Shown piece after piece: positions 22,658 to 33,800 of a DNA stretch of 64,000 nt; the first letter of the stretch is position 1, and every line of letters begins with the position of its first letter. Made by a program: the position numbers and the translations under genes. This DNA is from Panopea generosa. Lineage: Eukaryota > Mollusca > Bivalvia > Adapedonta > Hiatellidae. The notes under the pieces are model-generated. The model saw only the letters and a list, made by a program, of their open reading frames with translations, ran no database searches and was not told where the DNA came from. Where the stretch lies: positions 46,435,228 through 46,499,227 of the forward strand of contig CM055901.1 of NCBI GenBank assembly GCA_029582155.1, given 5' to 3'.

Positions 22658-25600
22658 ATGGCTCTGTATAATGTTGTTTTTGTGCTTGGAGGACCAGGTG
22701 CTGGCAAGGGAACTCAGTGTGAAAAAATTGTAGAGGTAAATAATTATTGGCAAAGCTGTATAAAATATGAAACTTCTATAGTTCTACATCTGCAAAATGA
22801 AACAATCTGAAAATTCAAAATAAGGTATTATGTACTTACAAACTGCCTAGCCTTTTAAAACTGAAACCATTATCATGTATTTATATTGGTCAATTCAATT
22901 AACCACCAACTTTGAATTTACCTTTGAGGCTGCTGGCCATCATGTCAGTTCACTTGTAGTTTACTTGATTTGACATTGAACTTATGTGAAAATGTATATG
23001 AAAAACATAAGTCGTCATGCTAGGAAAATTGCGGTCGCTGTCCAACAAAGTTTTTAAATTGGTTTTTGTTTCAATAGTGTGTTTATACCACTTAAAAATA
23101 TTGATCAATGTTGCCATGACAACATTAACTGGAAGATTCCTTCAAGGATTATATACATTGTTTAACACTCTTCTAAAGTGGTTGTAGTGGTTTTGGTGAT
23201 GAACTGTTTAGATTAAGTTTCTATGTCTCCAGCATTAACATTTTGTTCTGTTTTTTATGGTTTAATTGCAAATACATACATTAAGAAACACTCTGTGGTC
23301 ACTTCTTATTTCTACCTTAGTATTGTTATAGTAATTTATATTCATTTATGATTTATGAATCTTTTTTTGCAGAAGTATGGTTATATACATCTGAGTGCAG
23401 GTGATTTGTTGCGAGAAGAAAGACAGCGAGCAGGATCAGAGTATGGGGAAGAAATTGAGAGTCATATAACAAATGGAAGCATTGTACCAGTAAAAATAAC
23501 CTGCTCATTGCTACGGAGGGTAACAATTGTTATTTTTAGCATACTGGAGTCTAAAACTCCAGCTATGCTTTTATGATTAACCTTTCTGTCATGAGCAGCT
23601 GATGGCCGACAGGTTAATCACAAAAACTTTGTAAACAGCTCCAATAAACAGTTTTAACCATTACTACATATACTAGAGTTTAAATATGTGATAACATAGA
23701 TCAGTGGTCCCTAACTAAAATGTGTACATTGTGACCATAGGGTCATATTTTTACTTGCTCTGAGGTGTCAAACATCCTATTTTATAACTTAAAAATATTG
23801 ATCATGGAGGACGTAAAAGCAATAAAAGAAAAGAAATGGAGTGTGTAATAGCTCAAACTTGTGAAGTACTTTAATCAGCTATAAATACACTTTATTTTAT
23901 TTTCAGGCCATGGAACAGAGTGGTAAATCAAAATTTCTGATTGACGGATTTCCGAGAAACAAAGACAATCTAGATGGCTGGAATGAGGCTATGAATGAAG
24001 TAGCAGATGTTAAGATGGTTTTGTTTTTTGATTGCCCAGATGATGTGAGTGAAATAAAATCAACATAGACAACCATATGATATTTTATTAAGTTTCCGGC
24101 GAACCTCAATAACGGTTATGGGGTATTATGTACTTACTCTGTCCATGTATATATGATACAGCTTAGTTAGTTCAGCAATTTATTATATATCACATTCCCA
24201 TGAATAAATGTCCATGAAAGATTGGGACTATGCATTATTCGAAAGGGGAACATTTATATAAGTAGAAGAGTTTAACAAACAATATTGTGTATGATAATTG
24301 TTTCACAAGCAAATTCCTGTTTTCATTGTGAACGCTTTGAATCTTTTTTAAAAAATTGGTTGAGGGGGTTTATTTTTTGGCCCAACCCAAATCCAACATA
24401 ACATGATCATTATTAGTATAAAAGGTTAGACAAATTGTGAAAAAATAAAACAACATCGCTGAAACCACTTACTCAGCTTTGTTGGCCAACTATAAGATTT
24501 GTGTTTTTTGAAGCCACTCCAAATGTAGTATGGTTTAAACATCTCATATGAATCAATGCGCATGATCGGATCAGTATTGAGTCCACATGATCATGTTTGT
24601 GTTTGTATAGATCAAACAATGTCAATATAAGAGGCCAATGTGTGCAGTCAAACCTGTCTTAAGCAGCCACTCTCGGTCAAGACAAGATGCAATGGTGGCA
24701 TTTTAAGACAGATTGTTGCTTAGTACAGGTTAATTTGCTCTGAAAGCATAGAAAATGGCAAATGTGGCTGCTTAAGACATGTGGCTGCTCAATATAGGTG
24801 ACTGTTTTGACACAGGTTTGACTGTACATGGCGGCCATCCTCGGCACTGAGTTTACTTTTATCTATTCTCACATATGATTGGCAAATCCATATTTAGTTG
24901 AAAATAGTTGTAATGTATATGTTATATCTACATAAAAAATCAATGACTATTTTTCAATGTTCCAATCACAAGGTAAAAATAGACACTGGTCATCATCAAA
25001 AAATTTATTGTGAAAATCGTTTCTGTCTGTATTGCCAAAACAACCAAACACTCGCATGTGTTAGAAGATGAATATCATGTATTCTTTAAATGTCCCAGAT
25101 ACTCTGATTTATGTCATTTCCTTCTGTTTTCTTGGTACTCTGGTGAAACTGATCTATTAAATGTTTACAATATTCTACAACTGGATGACACTTATAAAAT
25201 AAGAAAAATCTCCTATAACCTTTATGATCTGTTAAGAAGAAATGAGTTCCAAATATATCATGTATAACTTTTTATTTAACTCGTAGTTTTATGTAAATAG
25301 TAATACAGTCAAACCTGTGTTAGTGGTCACCTCTATTAAGCAACCACTTGTCTTAAACAGCCGCATGATACAGTCAAACCTGTATTAAGCAGCCACCTGC
25401 TTAAGGCGCCATTTTTGCTCTTTCCCTTGAGTGGCTGTTTAAGATGGGGTTGACTGTATATTTTGGGCCAGGAGGCCTTTGTTTAGGATATAAAACATTG
25501 AATCTTGATCTATGCTAAAGTCATTAATTGATAACTAATTAAATGACCAATTGACCGCTAGAACTTTAGTTTAACACCTGATCTCATCATCTCTATTTTA

Positions 25601-27981
25601 GGTCTGTGTGGGCCGGTGTATGAACAGAGGAAAAACAAGTGGACGTTCTGATGATAATATGGAAAGTCTTCAAAAGAGGTAATTTTGCATCATCACATTT
25701 GTGTATTTTGTTTATATCAATATCCCCATGTTGCTGCTGCAGAGAGAAGTTGCTGTATATAGATATTATTTACTATTATGTTAAAATGTTAAATTATTAT
25801 TCTTCAAAAAACATTGATAAAATGTCTTTGAATGTTTTATTTACTTTTTAATTGTGTTGCTACCAGTTGTTCAAGACGGCTGCCATTGATTGATTGAATA
25901 TTTAGCGTCATTTTTATGTCATCGAGGGCTAACAGACGATCAGTTAACCTAACCACTGTTACCTGGGATCCTGAAAGGTTAACCAGTACTCGAGCACACC
26001 CCATCTCCGAGAGTAACTGATAAATTTTCCACTTGAATCAGCGGTAAGAGACGAATGATAATGAGATACAATGTCATATATCAATCATCACGGAGACTAT
26101 TGTTGGGCAGGGATTCGAACTCGTAACCCTTGGATTGAAAGTCAGATACATAACCAGCTGAGTTAATCAAGCCCGGCTAAGACGGCTGCCATTACGGAAA
26201 AATAGACATTAACTTCTATAAGAAGACAGTGACTTTTTCACCTTTATCATACAGAGGTGGAAATTTGGCTACTCTCCAATTTAACTAACAATTTGTTCAT
26301 GAACAACAATTATTTTAATTCCTTTCTATCCTCTATAGTTCTGGAATACAATTCATTACAATAAGGGGCCCATTGCCTGGACTCAGGTTATTCTTATAAA
26401 CATTATCTCAATATAGATATAGTGTATGCACCGAAATATTATTATTCAGGGAACAAAAAGGCTCAAAGACTCCACATGCACTTTAGAACAAATTTTAGTT
26501 CACTCAATCAGCACTCGTTTCTTAAAAAATATTACTTGATCCCCGTTATGTCATTGTGGTAGTATCAAGGACACTCAACACTTTTTCTTTACATGTCCAG
26601 CCTATCAAAATATACAGTTTGCATTTTTAAATACACTCTCATCCTTATGTTCTGTTTCTACAGAAATGATTTGATATAGAGATACCAGTCTAAGTTACAA
26701 GTTGAACTCATCGATTTTTAAACCCGTGCAGGAATTTATCATAAAAGTAAATGATCCTAATAAGAAGCCATGAGCAATCGCAAATCAAATATTCAAAATT
26801 GAATTTCAAATTTCTGATATTTCCGCCTATCCGGTGTCGTTTTCTGATTTCTAATGACATCTGTCGAGTGCTGAAGTTGTATATGTTATAATAATAGCTC
26901 CTATCAATTTGTTAAAAAAATAAACTGTATAGCTTCTTTCTAACTTATGGTTGAACTTTCTCTGACGTTGAAGAACCTTTTACAGATACAACTTTTGGTT
27001 CACAAGGAAGCCGAATGTCAATATAAATAGTATGGAAAGGCATTCTCGGGCTAACTAATGTGTAATTGTCCAACGTCCTCAATATTTTATCTAATCTTCA
27101 CAATAGAATACTTTATGTTATATAAAAGATTTGGGACAAAATAATGATGCATTGTGAACATCCTTCTTTTGTAATAATTTGGTTTCTATTGATACGGTAC
27201 GAGATTTTCTGTTTAATAATAAAATCTTGAAATTAACACTTCTTCTGAAAGATCATAAAAGGTCTGGAACAAAGGATGAAAGATTCTTATTACTGAATTC
27301 CAATAAAATCTGGTATAATATTTATTAATGAATTATATTTCAGAATACAGACATATAAAACTTCAACGATGCCAGTTATAGAGCACTATAAAACACAAAA
27401 GATTGTCAGTGAGATAAACGGAGCCAATGTTACAGATGAGGTATGTGGAAATACTGCTAATATAAAATTATATTTGTTTACTCTTTACTGCATATGGACG
27501 TGCTTCAACACCTCTGTTGATACCTTGATATAGACCCATTTTACTGCCATTACCTATTCCAGGATAAAACTGCTTTTCAATGCAAGGTCCTGATGAAGCA
27601 GTGTTTTGACGCCCCTCATTTTTTAGTTGCAAAAATGCCACACTTTGATTTAGTATGCAACAACCCAATGTTTATATTTGTGTAAAATGTCTTTCATAAA
27701 GTAAATTAGATATCAGCTACTTTTTGTGATCATTTTCTCATTTTCTGTCCGTTTTTGATGAAAGAAAGTCATTAGTTTTGAACAGTGTTTCTGAAACAGC
27801 CAAACAATATTTCTTAAGGGTACATGATATACATACATGATCGGTACTGCTCATTTAAATTGTCATAATATGTCTAGAGTCATTTTCTGTATATTGTTAA
27901 CAAAAAGTTTAAAGTATTCAATGTTATTTCTTTCAGGTGTTTGAAAACGTGAAGAACGCTATGAATAAACTTGAATTGTGA
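22658..27981 (+). CDS. CMPK1: UMP-CMP kinase (six coding exons)
   Basis: Transfers phosphate from ATP to UMP, CMP or dCMP in pyrimidine nucleotide synthesis. Coding exons are 22658-22735, 23373-23519, 23907-24044, 25602-25678, 27344-27440 and 27937-27981, all with GT-AG introns; the first two junctions and the third and fifth are phase 0, the fourth phase 2. They give 193 residues, usual for the cytosolic enzyme. Visible signatures: P-loop GGPGAGKGT (11-19), NMP-binding SAGDLLREE (34-42), DGFPRN (88-93), FFDCPDD (115-121), and the short lid [11 protein letters not shown] (130-140) typical of UMP-CMP kinases rather than long-lid adenylate kinases. All expected catalytic arginines (40, 92, 130, 136) are present and no frame is broken, so the gene looks functional. 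The last exon encodes [14 protein letters not shown]. Introns 3 and 4 carry MITEs, LINE tails and a SINE. Confidence 0.96.
24645..24826. mobile_element. MITE in kinase intron 3
   Basis: Begins CAGTCAAACCTGTCTTAAGC and ends with the inverted form ACAGGTTTGACTGTA; inner arms also pair (taagcagccac / gtggctgcttaag). No coding capacity. Confidence 0.75.
24995..25290 (+). mobile_element. Non-LTR retrotransposon (LINE) 3' tail, truncated
   Basis: Encodes [12 protein letters not shown] in one frame and, after a shift, [20 protein letters not shown] in the next. The C-x2-C ... H-x4-C-P-x-Y pattern is the zinc-knuckle-like end of many LINE reverse-transcriptase proteins. The 5' part of the element is absent, as usual for LINE insertions. 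Confidence 0.65.
25304..25460. mobile_element. MITE cluster in kinase intron 3
   Basis: Two starts of the CAGTCAAACCTGT family (25305 and 25372) and one inverted end (ggttgactgtata, 25448-25460), so a second copy seems to have entered or duplicated within the first. Confidence 0.65.
25888..26178 (-). repeat. tRNA-derived SINE in kinase intron 4 with 15-bp target duplication
   Basis: A full copy of the main SINE on the minus strand, flanked by AAGACGGCTGCCATT at 25873-25887 and 26179-26193. The duplication is perfect, so this insertion is relatively young. Its orientation is opposite to the host gene. Confidence 0.92.
26330..26765 (+). mobile_element. LINE 3' tail in kinase intron 4, truncated
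   Basis: One frame reads [20 protein letters not shown], again the C-x-C ... H-x4-C-P end of a LINE polyprotein; upstream, [20 protein letters not shown] is in a neighbouring frame. Different in sequence from the tail at 24995, so from another LINE lineage. Confidence 0.6.
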
Positions 27982-28068
27982 TAACACTACAATGGAAACA
28001 TCTACTAGTATATGTCTATGTTCTCCCCTTTACATTGTTAAATGGCTCGCCCAACAGTACATAAGTGA

Positions 28069-28074
28069 AATAAA
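28069..28074 (+). terminator. Candidate polyadenylation signal of UMP-CMP kinase
   Basis: First AATAAA after the stop, 88 bases downstream. Further AATAAA signals at 29318-29323 and near 30037 would give much longer 3' UTRs. Confidence 0.5.
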
Positions 28075-31000
28075 TGTAATCATTCTAATTGATTTAATAA
28101 TGTAACATGCCAGCATTCCCAGATTATGAAAGGATTGGCTATCATGCTTTGGTCACGTGACATGTCAGCAAAGACATAAAGGGGAAGACTTCAAATTTAT
28201 CAATAGAAAAGAAATCCATTCAAAATGGAAATCCATCAGCACTTTAAGAATTAATTTTTAAGAACATCATTGAAAGAGCATCATTGATGATTGAGGAATG
28301 GTAAAATATAAGCACCAGCCGTCGCAGTTCCCTCCAGTGTTAAAGTTTTGGGCTCTTGCCACGTCAACGATGTAGAAGTGCAGTTTACCTAGTATTTCAC
28401 ACCAAATATAGTCTAGGAATATAGTGATACCTTGTGCATTTATCAATGTGCTCTACTGGGGTAATGGAATCTCTAGATAATTGAATAACAGAAAATTCTA
28501 CAGTGGGACAATATATCAGCAACAACATGGTTCCCGTGGGGCAAAAAACTTTTAGCATATTCTTTACCTAGGCTCTGCAGAGAGAAAAGTCAAAAGTACC
28601 AGCTGGTGGGTGCAGGGATTAAGCTAACTGATGCATTACTTTTGGAGAGTGTTGGACAACAGCGAGACTTGTAATTGACTTGTAATCTGAATAGGACTCA
28701 TTGTAAAATGGTTTCAATTATCTGGCCGGCAACATCTGAGCTAGTCATACAGACATCGTAAACTGATTTGCACCAATTAGTCGAGGAATGCTTGTGGAAG
28801 GGAAGTTACTCCTGCTGGCAAACAAAATAACTTGTCCTTTTAGAATAACATGGCATTATAGCATGTGAAATGTTATGAACATATAATTTTTATGGCTACA
28901 AACATGAGATAAAATGTTTCTCAACTTTGTAAAATGAGAGATTAAAATGTATTTACTTATTGAGGCATCATAATTATATTTGAGTGGGAATATAAGAACT
29001 TGTCATGTTTGAGGAATGGAAAATTCCTTTTAGAGACCTGTCAAATTACTGTCAAGGGACATTTTATATATGAACCAAAAATCCATATATATTTCTTAGG
29101 TACAAAATTTAAATTTTAAGATAATTAATTGATGTTTTTATCACTGTTGTTTTATAATTTCTTGAGAATATGAAGTGCACTTAAATATTTAAGCAATAGA
29201 TGTTATTTGTTAAAAGATCATGAGATATGAATTTACATATAGGACAAACAATATAAGTGAACCGGTGTGTAAACTTTACTTGCTACATGTAAGTTCATAT
29301 CTCATGAATATTCAACAAATAAAATTCATTTCTTATATTTATATTATTTATGCACTGGACATTTAAACAGTAATTACGCTGAACTGATGTGATATTGAAA
29401 TATACAGTGTACATTATAATGTTAGGGTACAACACAAGGTCAGTAGAAAAGACATGAAAGAAGTGTTAGATAAAATTTCTATACCCAGGTGAAAAAAGGA
29501 AATCCATGTTTGTCATGCAAGAGCAAAACATCTCGGTCCTACAATATGGCAGATGTTTTTGTACAGGTAGAAAGACTTCGACCAAGTAAAGCAGCAGGAT
29601 ATTAGTGAAAAGATATAGTATTATGGAAAACCCAAATGTAAATTGTACAAGATATGTTCAACTCCTTGTGCATATCTCGGCCAGAAGGTTAGACTTTTCT
29701 CAATAAAAATTGTAACTTGAATTTGCAGTGAATGCTAGTAAATATCTCCGGTTAACATTCCATTAAGTTGATTTAAGAAATTGGCACTTGGAAATTATTG
29801 AACCAGTCTGGTTCCCATTCCTTTCTCTTATGTATGTGATTGGGGGAGAGCCTAGTATTTTTTGTGGGTCAAATACATTTTGTGTTATTTATTGATGTTT
29901 TAGTGCTCCTGTAAATGATAGAGAAAAAAATATTTTAATTATTTATTTCCTTTTGGGTATGACATTGTTTTTCTTTGAAAAAAATGGTTTTATTTTTAAA
30001 GCATATTTTTGTGTGAGGTTTTAGTATTTAAAGTTAAATAAATGTTTCGTAAATTAGATAGAATGAACACTTCAGATTTTCTGGACTTTCTAATCTAGAT
30101 TAATTACAAATTTTCATAAGGATCTAAGAGAAACAAAAGGAGTTAAGCATACATAAATTTCATATTTACATAATTATTTTTTCTCTATTAATACTTTGAA
30201 AATTCTTTCAAAAAAAAAAATCCTGTTCATATTTATGTGTTTTGAAAAATTCATGACATTTATTTTTTATAATTTAAAGTATTTATTGCAAATGATTTAA
30301 ATTGCTGATTTTCTGTATTCTCAAATAAAACTTAAAGTAAAAGCGTAATGTATGTTAGTGCGACACATAGCATTCTCTAAGAAGCTTTTTAATGGTCTTT
30401 TACGTTTGGTCTCGTAGATGGACAACATATTGAATATCCAAATAATAATAAAAAAGCTGTCTATCCACATCTTATTTATTAGGCTTAATATTTGTGAACA
30501 TAAATATAATCTAGTGAATCCACATTTTCACTTCATTAGCTTTGCCGACACAAACAACCTATTTACATGCCACATGGTTAAACTCACCATTCATTTATTA
30601 CTGACCATTATACTAGTATCAGACAGCAACTTTAATTATGATAATTTTTTCTAAAATTGGCATTAAATTGAAATTCTGACCTGAATGAACTGTTCCGTTT
30701 TAAAACTGTATTTAACTGATGTGTCAATGCACAATAAATGATTTGTTTATGCTTAATGCAGATTATCAAACAATTAAGTATACAAACTTTTATATGTTAA
30801 TATGATTATTAAATTTACATGCAAAATTCGTAATGTCTTTGTGTTATTTTATACCAGCTAAGCTGGGCTGTGTTTCACAGAATAACTAATGATAAAAGTC
30901 GCCATACATCAATTTGACAATTCCTTTGTCGGATGTTTAAATTTAAGTGTCATTTTAAATGTATGATTGTATCGGATACTAGTAACTGTTTAAGAGACAT

Positions 31001-31390
31001 TTTAAATGTAAAATTGTATGGGATACAAGCAACTGTTTTAGCGGGAACTTGGCAGAGCCTGGTTCCCTCCAAAAACAGTTATCCCTCAGGAATTTTATGT
31101 CGAACCTCCAACTCGTGTAAGATACTTATAGTATGCATGATTTGAGCCAACTTTAGGTTCATTTGGAGGAATATTATAATGTAATATTGTGAACAAATAT
31201 TGTTGAATTACTAAGAGAGTTTTTCTTGTATATTGTTTTTGTGAAGCACATCCCTAATCTGCACCAACATTTCTGTAGGTAATATTTTATATGAATTACC
31301 AGTTGTGCAATTCTTGTTCTTTGATTAAGTCAAGATTATAGGTTGATAATCTTTTTTATGTAAGAATTTCATTAATAATTTAGTGAATCT
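28075..31390 (+). other. 3' flank of UMP-CMP kinase, no gene seen
   Basis: AT-rich, several AATAAA signals, no protein-like frame. The left part may be alternative 3' UTR. It contains the hairpin at 29203-29325. Confidence 0.4.
29203..29325. repeat. Inverted repeat (hairpin) in the kinase 3' flank
   Basis: ttatttgtta..gatcatgagatatgaatttacat (from 29203) pairs with atgtaagttcatatctcatgaatattcaacaaataa (to 29325) with few mismatches around a loop of about 50 bases. If transcribed it would form a long RNA stem. Confidence 0.7.
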
Positions 31391-31394
31391 GTTC

Positions 31395-31790
31395 AAACAT
31401 GGAATCTAATTAATGTGTCGGAACATGAAATCTAATGTCAGAATCTGTCCGCACATGGAATCTAATTAATGTGTCAGAACTTGGAATCTGCTGAATCTGT
31501 CCGAACATGGAATCTATTGTGTCGGAACATGGAATCTAATGTCAGAATCTGTCAACACATGGAATCCTATTAATGTGTAGGAACATGGAATCTGCTGAAT
31601 CTGTCCGCACATGGAATCTGTTGTGTCGGAACATGGACTCTTATGTCAAAATCTGTCCACACATGGAATCTATTGTGTCAGAACATGGAATCTATTGTGT
31701 CAGAACATGGAATCTGTCTGCACATGGAGTCTATTTAATGTGTAGGAACATGGAATCTGATGAATATATCCGCACATGGAAAGTTCAAAC
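31395..31790. repeat. Minisatellite of ACATGGAATCT units
   Basis: About fourteen irregular copies of a 19-33 bp unit: [GG]AACATGGAATCTATTGTGTC or CACATGGAATCTAATTAATG, alternating with 'tctgtccg'. The mixture of unit lengths points to repeated unequal exchange. Confidence 0.85.
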
Positions 31791-32031
31791 TTAAGAAATT
31801 ATTAACTGTGTCAAACTAATGTCACACTAGTTTTAGAAATACTAGTAAATATCAAATGAAAATTACAAATGGATATTTTTTTTTATTTCATTTTACTGTA
31901 AAAACTATTGAATTAAAATATACTACTTCCATAGGTAATTCACCTGATAATTGACATACATGATCACTATTAATTGTAGATCTGTGTGATGCTGATTTAG
32001 TTTGATACAGAGTTATTACCCTTGCATTTAG

Positions 32032-32345
32032 TTGTTGTTGTATGGTGTTTAGCGTCGCTTTCAACAATTTTTCAGTCATATCGCGACGGTGTCTACTTGA
32101 GACAGTATTTTAAGCGCTGTCACACTGGAGTATCATGCCGCAGACACATGGTATGATACCCCACCAAGTCACATTATATTGACACCGGACCGACCAGACC
32201 TAGAACTCTCCTCTAAATGCTGAGCGTCAAACGAGGAAGCTTCTTGTACCATTTTTAAAGTCTTTCGTATGACCCGGCCGGGGATTGAACCCACGACCTT
32301 CCGCATGCAAGGCGGACGCTCTACCACTAGACCACGCCGTGGTCT
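32032..32345 (-). repeat. tRNA-derived SINE with 11-bp target duplication
   Basis: The minus-strand head (32345 leftward) reads GACCACGGCGTGGTCTAGTG / GTAGAGCGTCCGCCTTGCAT and has a B box GTGGGTTCAATCCCC, tRNA-Ala-like (TGC in the loop). The tail is 'gctaaacaccatacaacaac'. It is flanked by CTTGCATTTAG at 32021-32031 and 32346-32356. The tRNA-like part is therefore a SINE head and not a free tRNA gene. Confidence 0.9.
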
Positions 32346-32356
32346 CTTGCATTTAG

Positions 32357-33215
32357 TAAAACTGCTATATTTATTATTTATTTATATAAATGCTATATTT
32401 ATTATGTTTCAATCTCATGGAGTGAACTACATCCATAATTGACTTGATATGTTACATGCTGATCAACATCAGTTGGAGATGTGTGTGCTGTAAATGTGGT
32501 GATGCGGATTTAATTCCACTGACTTAGTTTAATTACTGTATTTACCATATTGAAATTCCAGTGGAGTGAGTGAACTACTTCCAGTTTTAATTTTTGCATT
32601 TATGACTGAATTTATTTTCAAAGAGAACTACTAAATTGCACCTAAATGACTTGTTGGTTAGGTTGTTAATTCTATATCAATTTTGTATATTGATGTCAAG
32701 ACTGCTTTAATGTTGTATAAATAACTTTTAGTGATAGGTCTAGATTTTATGAGTTCATTAGCCAGAAACTGTTATTTAATGGTAATTTTATGTTAATTTA
32801 ATGTTAATTTGTTCATCCAATGTATCCAATAAAAGTATTATTTTAAGTGGATTGCAATTAAACTTTGATATGGCACATGTTACCATTATACCATGGACAT
32901 CTTAGAAAAAAAGCCAAGTGCAACTGTACTAAAATACCACTTCTGCTTGTTAATCAATTGGGGGGGGGGGGGGGGGGGGGGTTCTTGTGAAGGGACGTCT
33001 TAGCCATTATCATTATATCAATAAATGTAGTATAAATAAGCTAACACACTTCCTCCACTAGAAAACATTCTTAAAAGCTAGAATCTGATTAAAACACATT
33101 GCAAACGATGTATACCAATCAGTGGGTCCTACCTGGAAGGGACAATGCATGGGGAATCTGCCCTAAGGAAACCAAGCCCCCATTATACAAGGCATTATAC
33201 AAGGCAAATCAAGGC
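32357..33215. other. Non-coding stretch
   Basis: AT-rich with a poly(G) run at about 32961-32980; no gene recognised. Confidence 0.4.
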
Positions 33216-33800
33216 CTGGTATACAAAGCCATATGTCATGGAACCATCGCACGTGACAAAGTCATTAGTCCTGGTATACAAAACCATATGTCATGGAACC
33301 ATCACACGTGACAATGTCATTAGTCCTGGTATACAAAGCCATATGTCATGGAACCATCACACGTGACAACGTCATTAGTCCTGGTATACAAAGCCATATG
33401 TCATGGAACCATCACATGTGACAACGTCATTAGTCCTGGTATACAAAGCTATATGTCATGGAACCATCACGCGCCTCAAAGCCGTAAGTCCTGGAATACA
33501 AAGCCGTATGTCATGGAACCATCACATGTGACAACGTCATTAGTCCTGGTATACAAAGCCATATGTCATGGAACCATCACACGTGACAACGCCGTTAGTC
33601 CTGGTAAACAAAGCCGTATGCCATGGAACCATGTTTCATGTGACAACGTCATTAGTCCTGGTATACAAAGCCGTATGTCATGGAACCATCACACGTGACA
33701 ACGCCGTTAGTCCTGGTAAACAAAGCCGTATGCCATGGAACCATGTTTCATGTGACAACGCCGTTAGTCCTGGTATACAAAGCCGTATAGTGTGGAACCA
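33216..33800 (+). repeat. 55-bp minisatellite, left part of the E-box array
   Basis: About ten copies of a 55-bp unit (CATGGAACCATCACACGTGA / CAACGTCATTAGTCCTGGTA / TACAAAGCCATATGT). It is the 75-bp unit to the right minus about 20 bases (the 'attatacaaggcaaatcaag' segment). Confidence 0.92.

Noticed and set aside
23355-23576. Single 73-residue frame starting MNLFLQKYG
   Set aside because: It is coding exon 2 of UMP-CMP kinase read into its flanking introns.
25639-25851. 70-residue frame starting MDVLMIIWK
   Set aside because: It overlaps kinase exon 4 in the wrong frame and runs into intron.
32272-32345. Possible tRNA-Ala gene on the minus strand
   Set aside because: It continues into a SINE body and tail, and the whole unit is flanked by an 11-bp target duplication.
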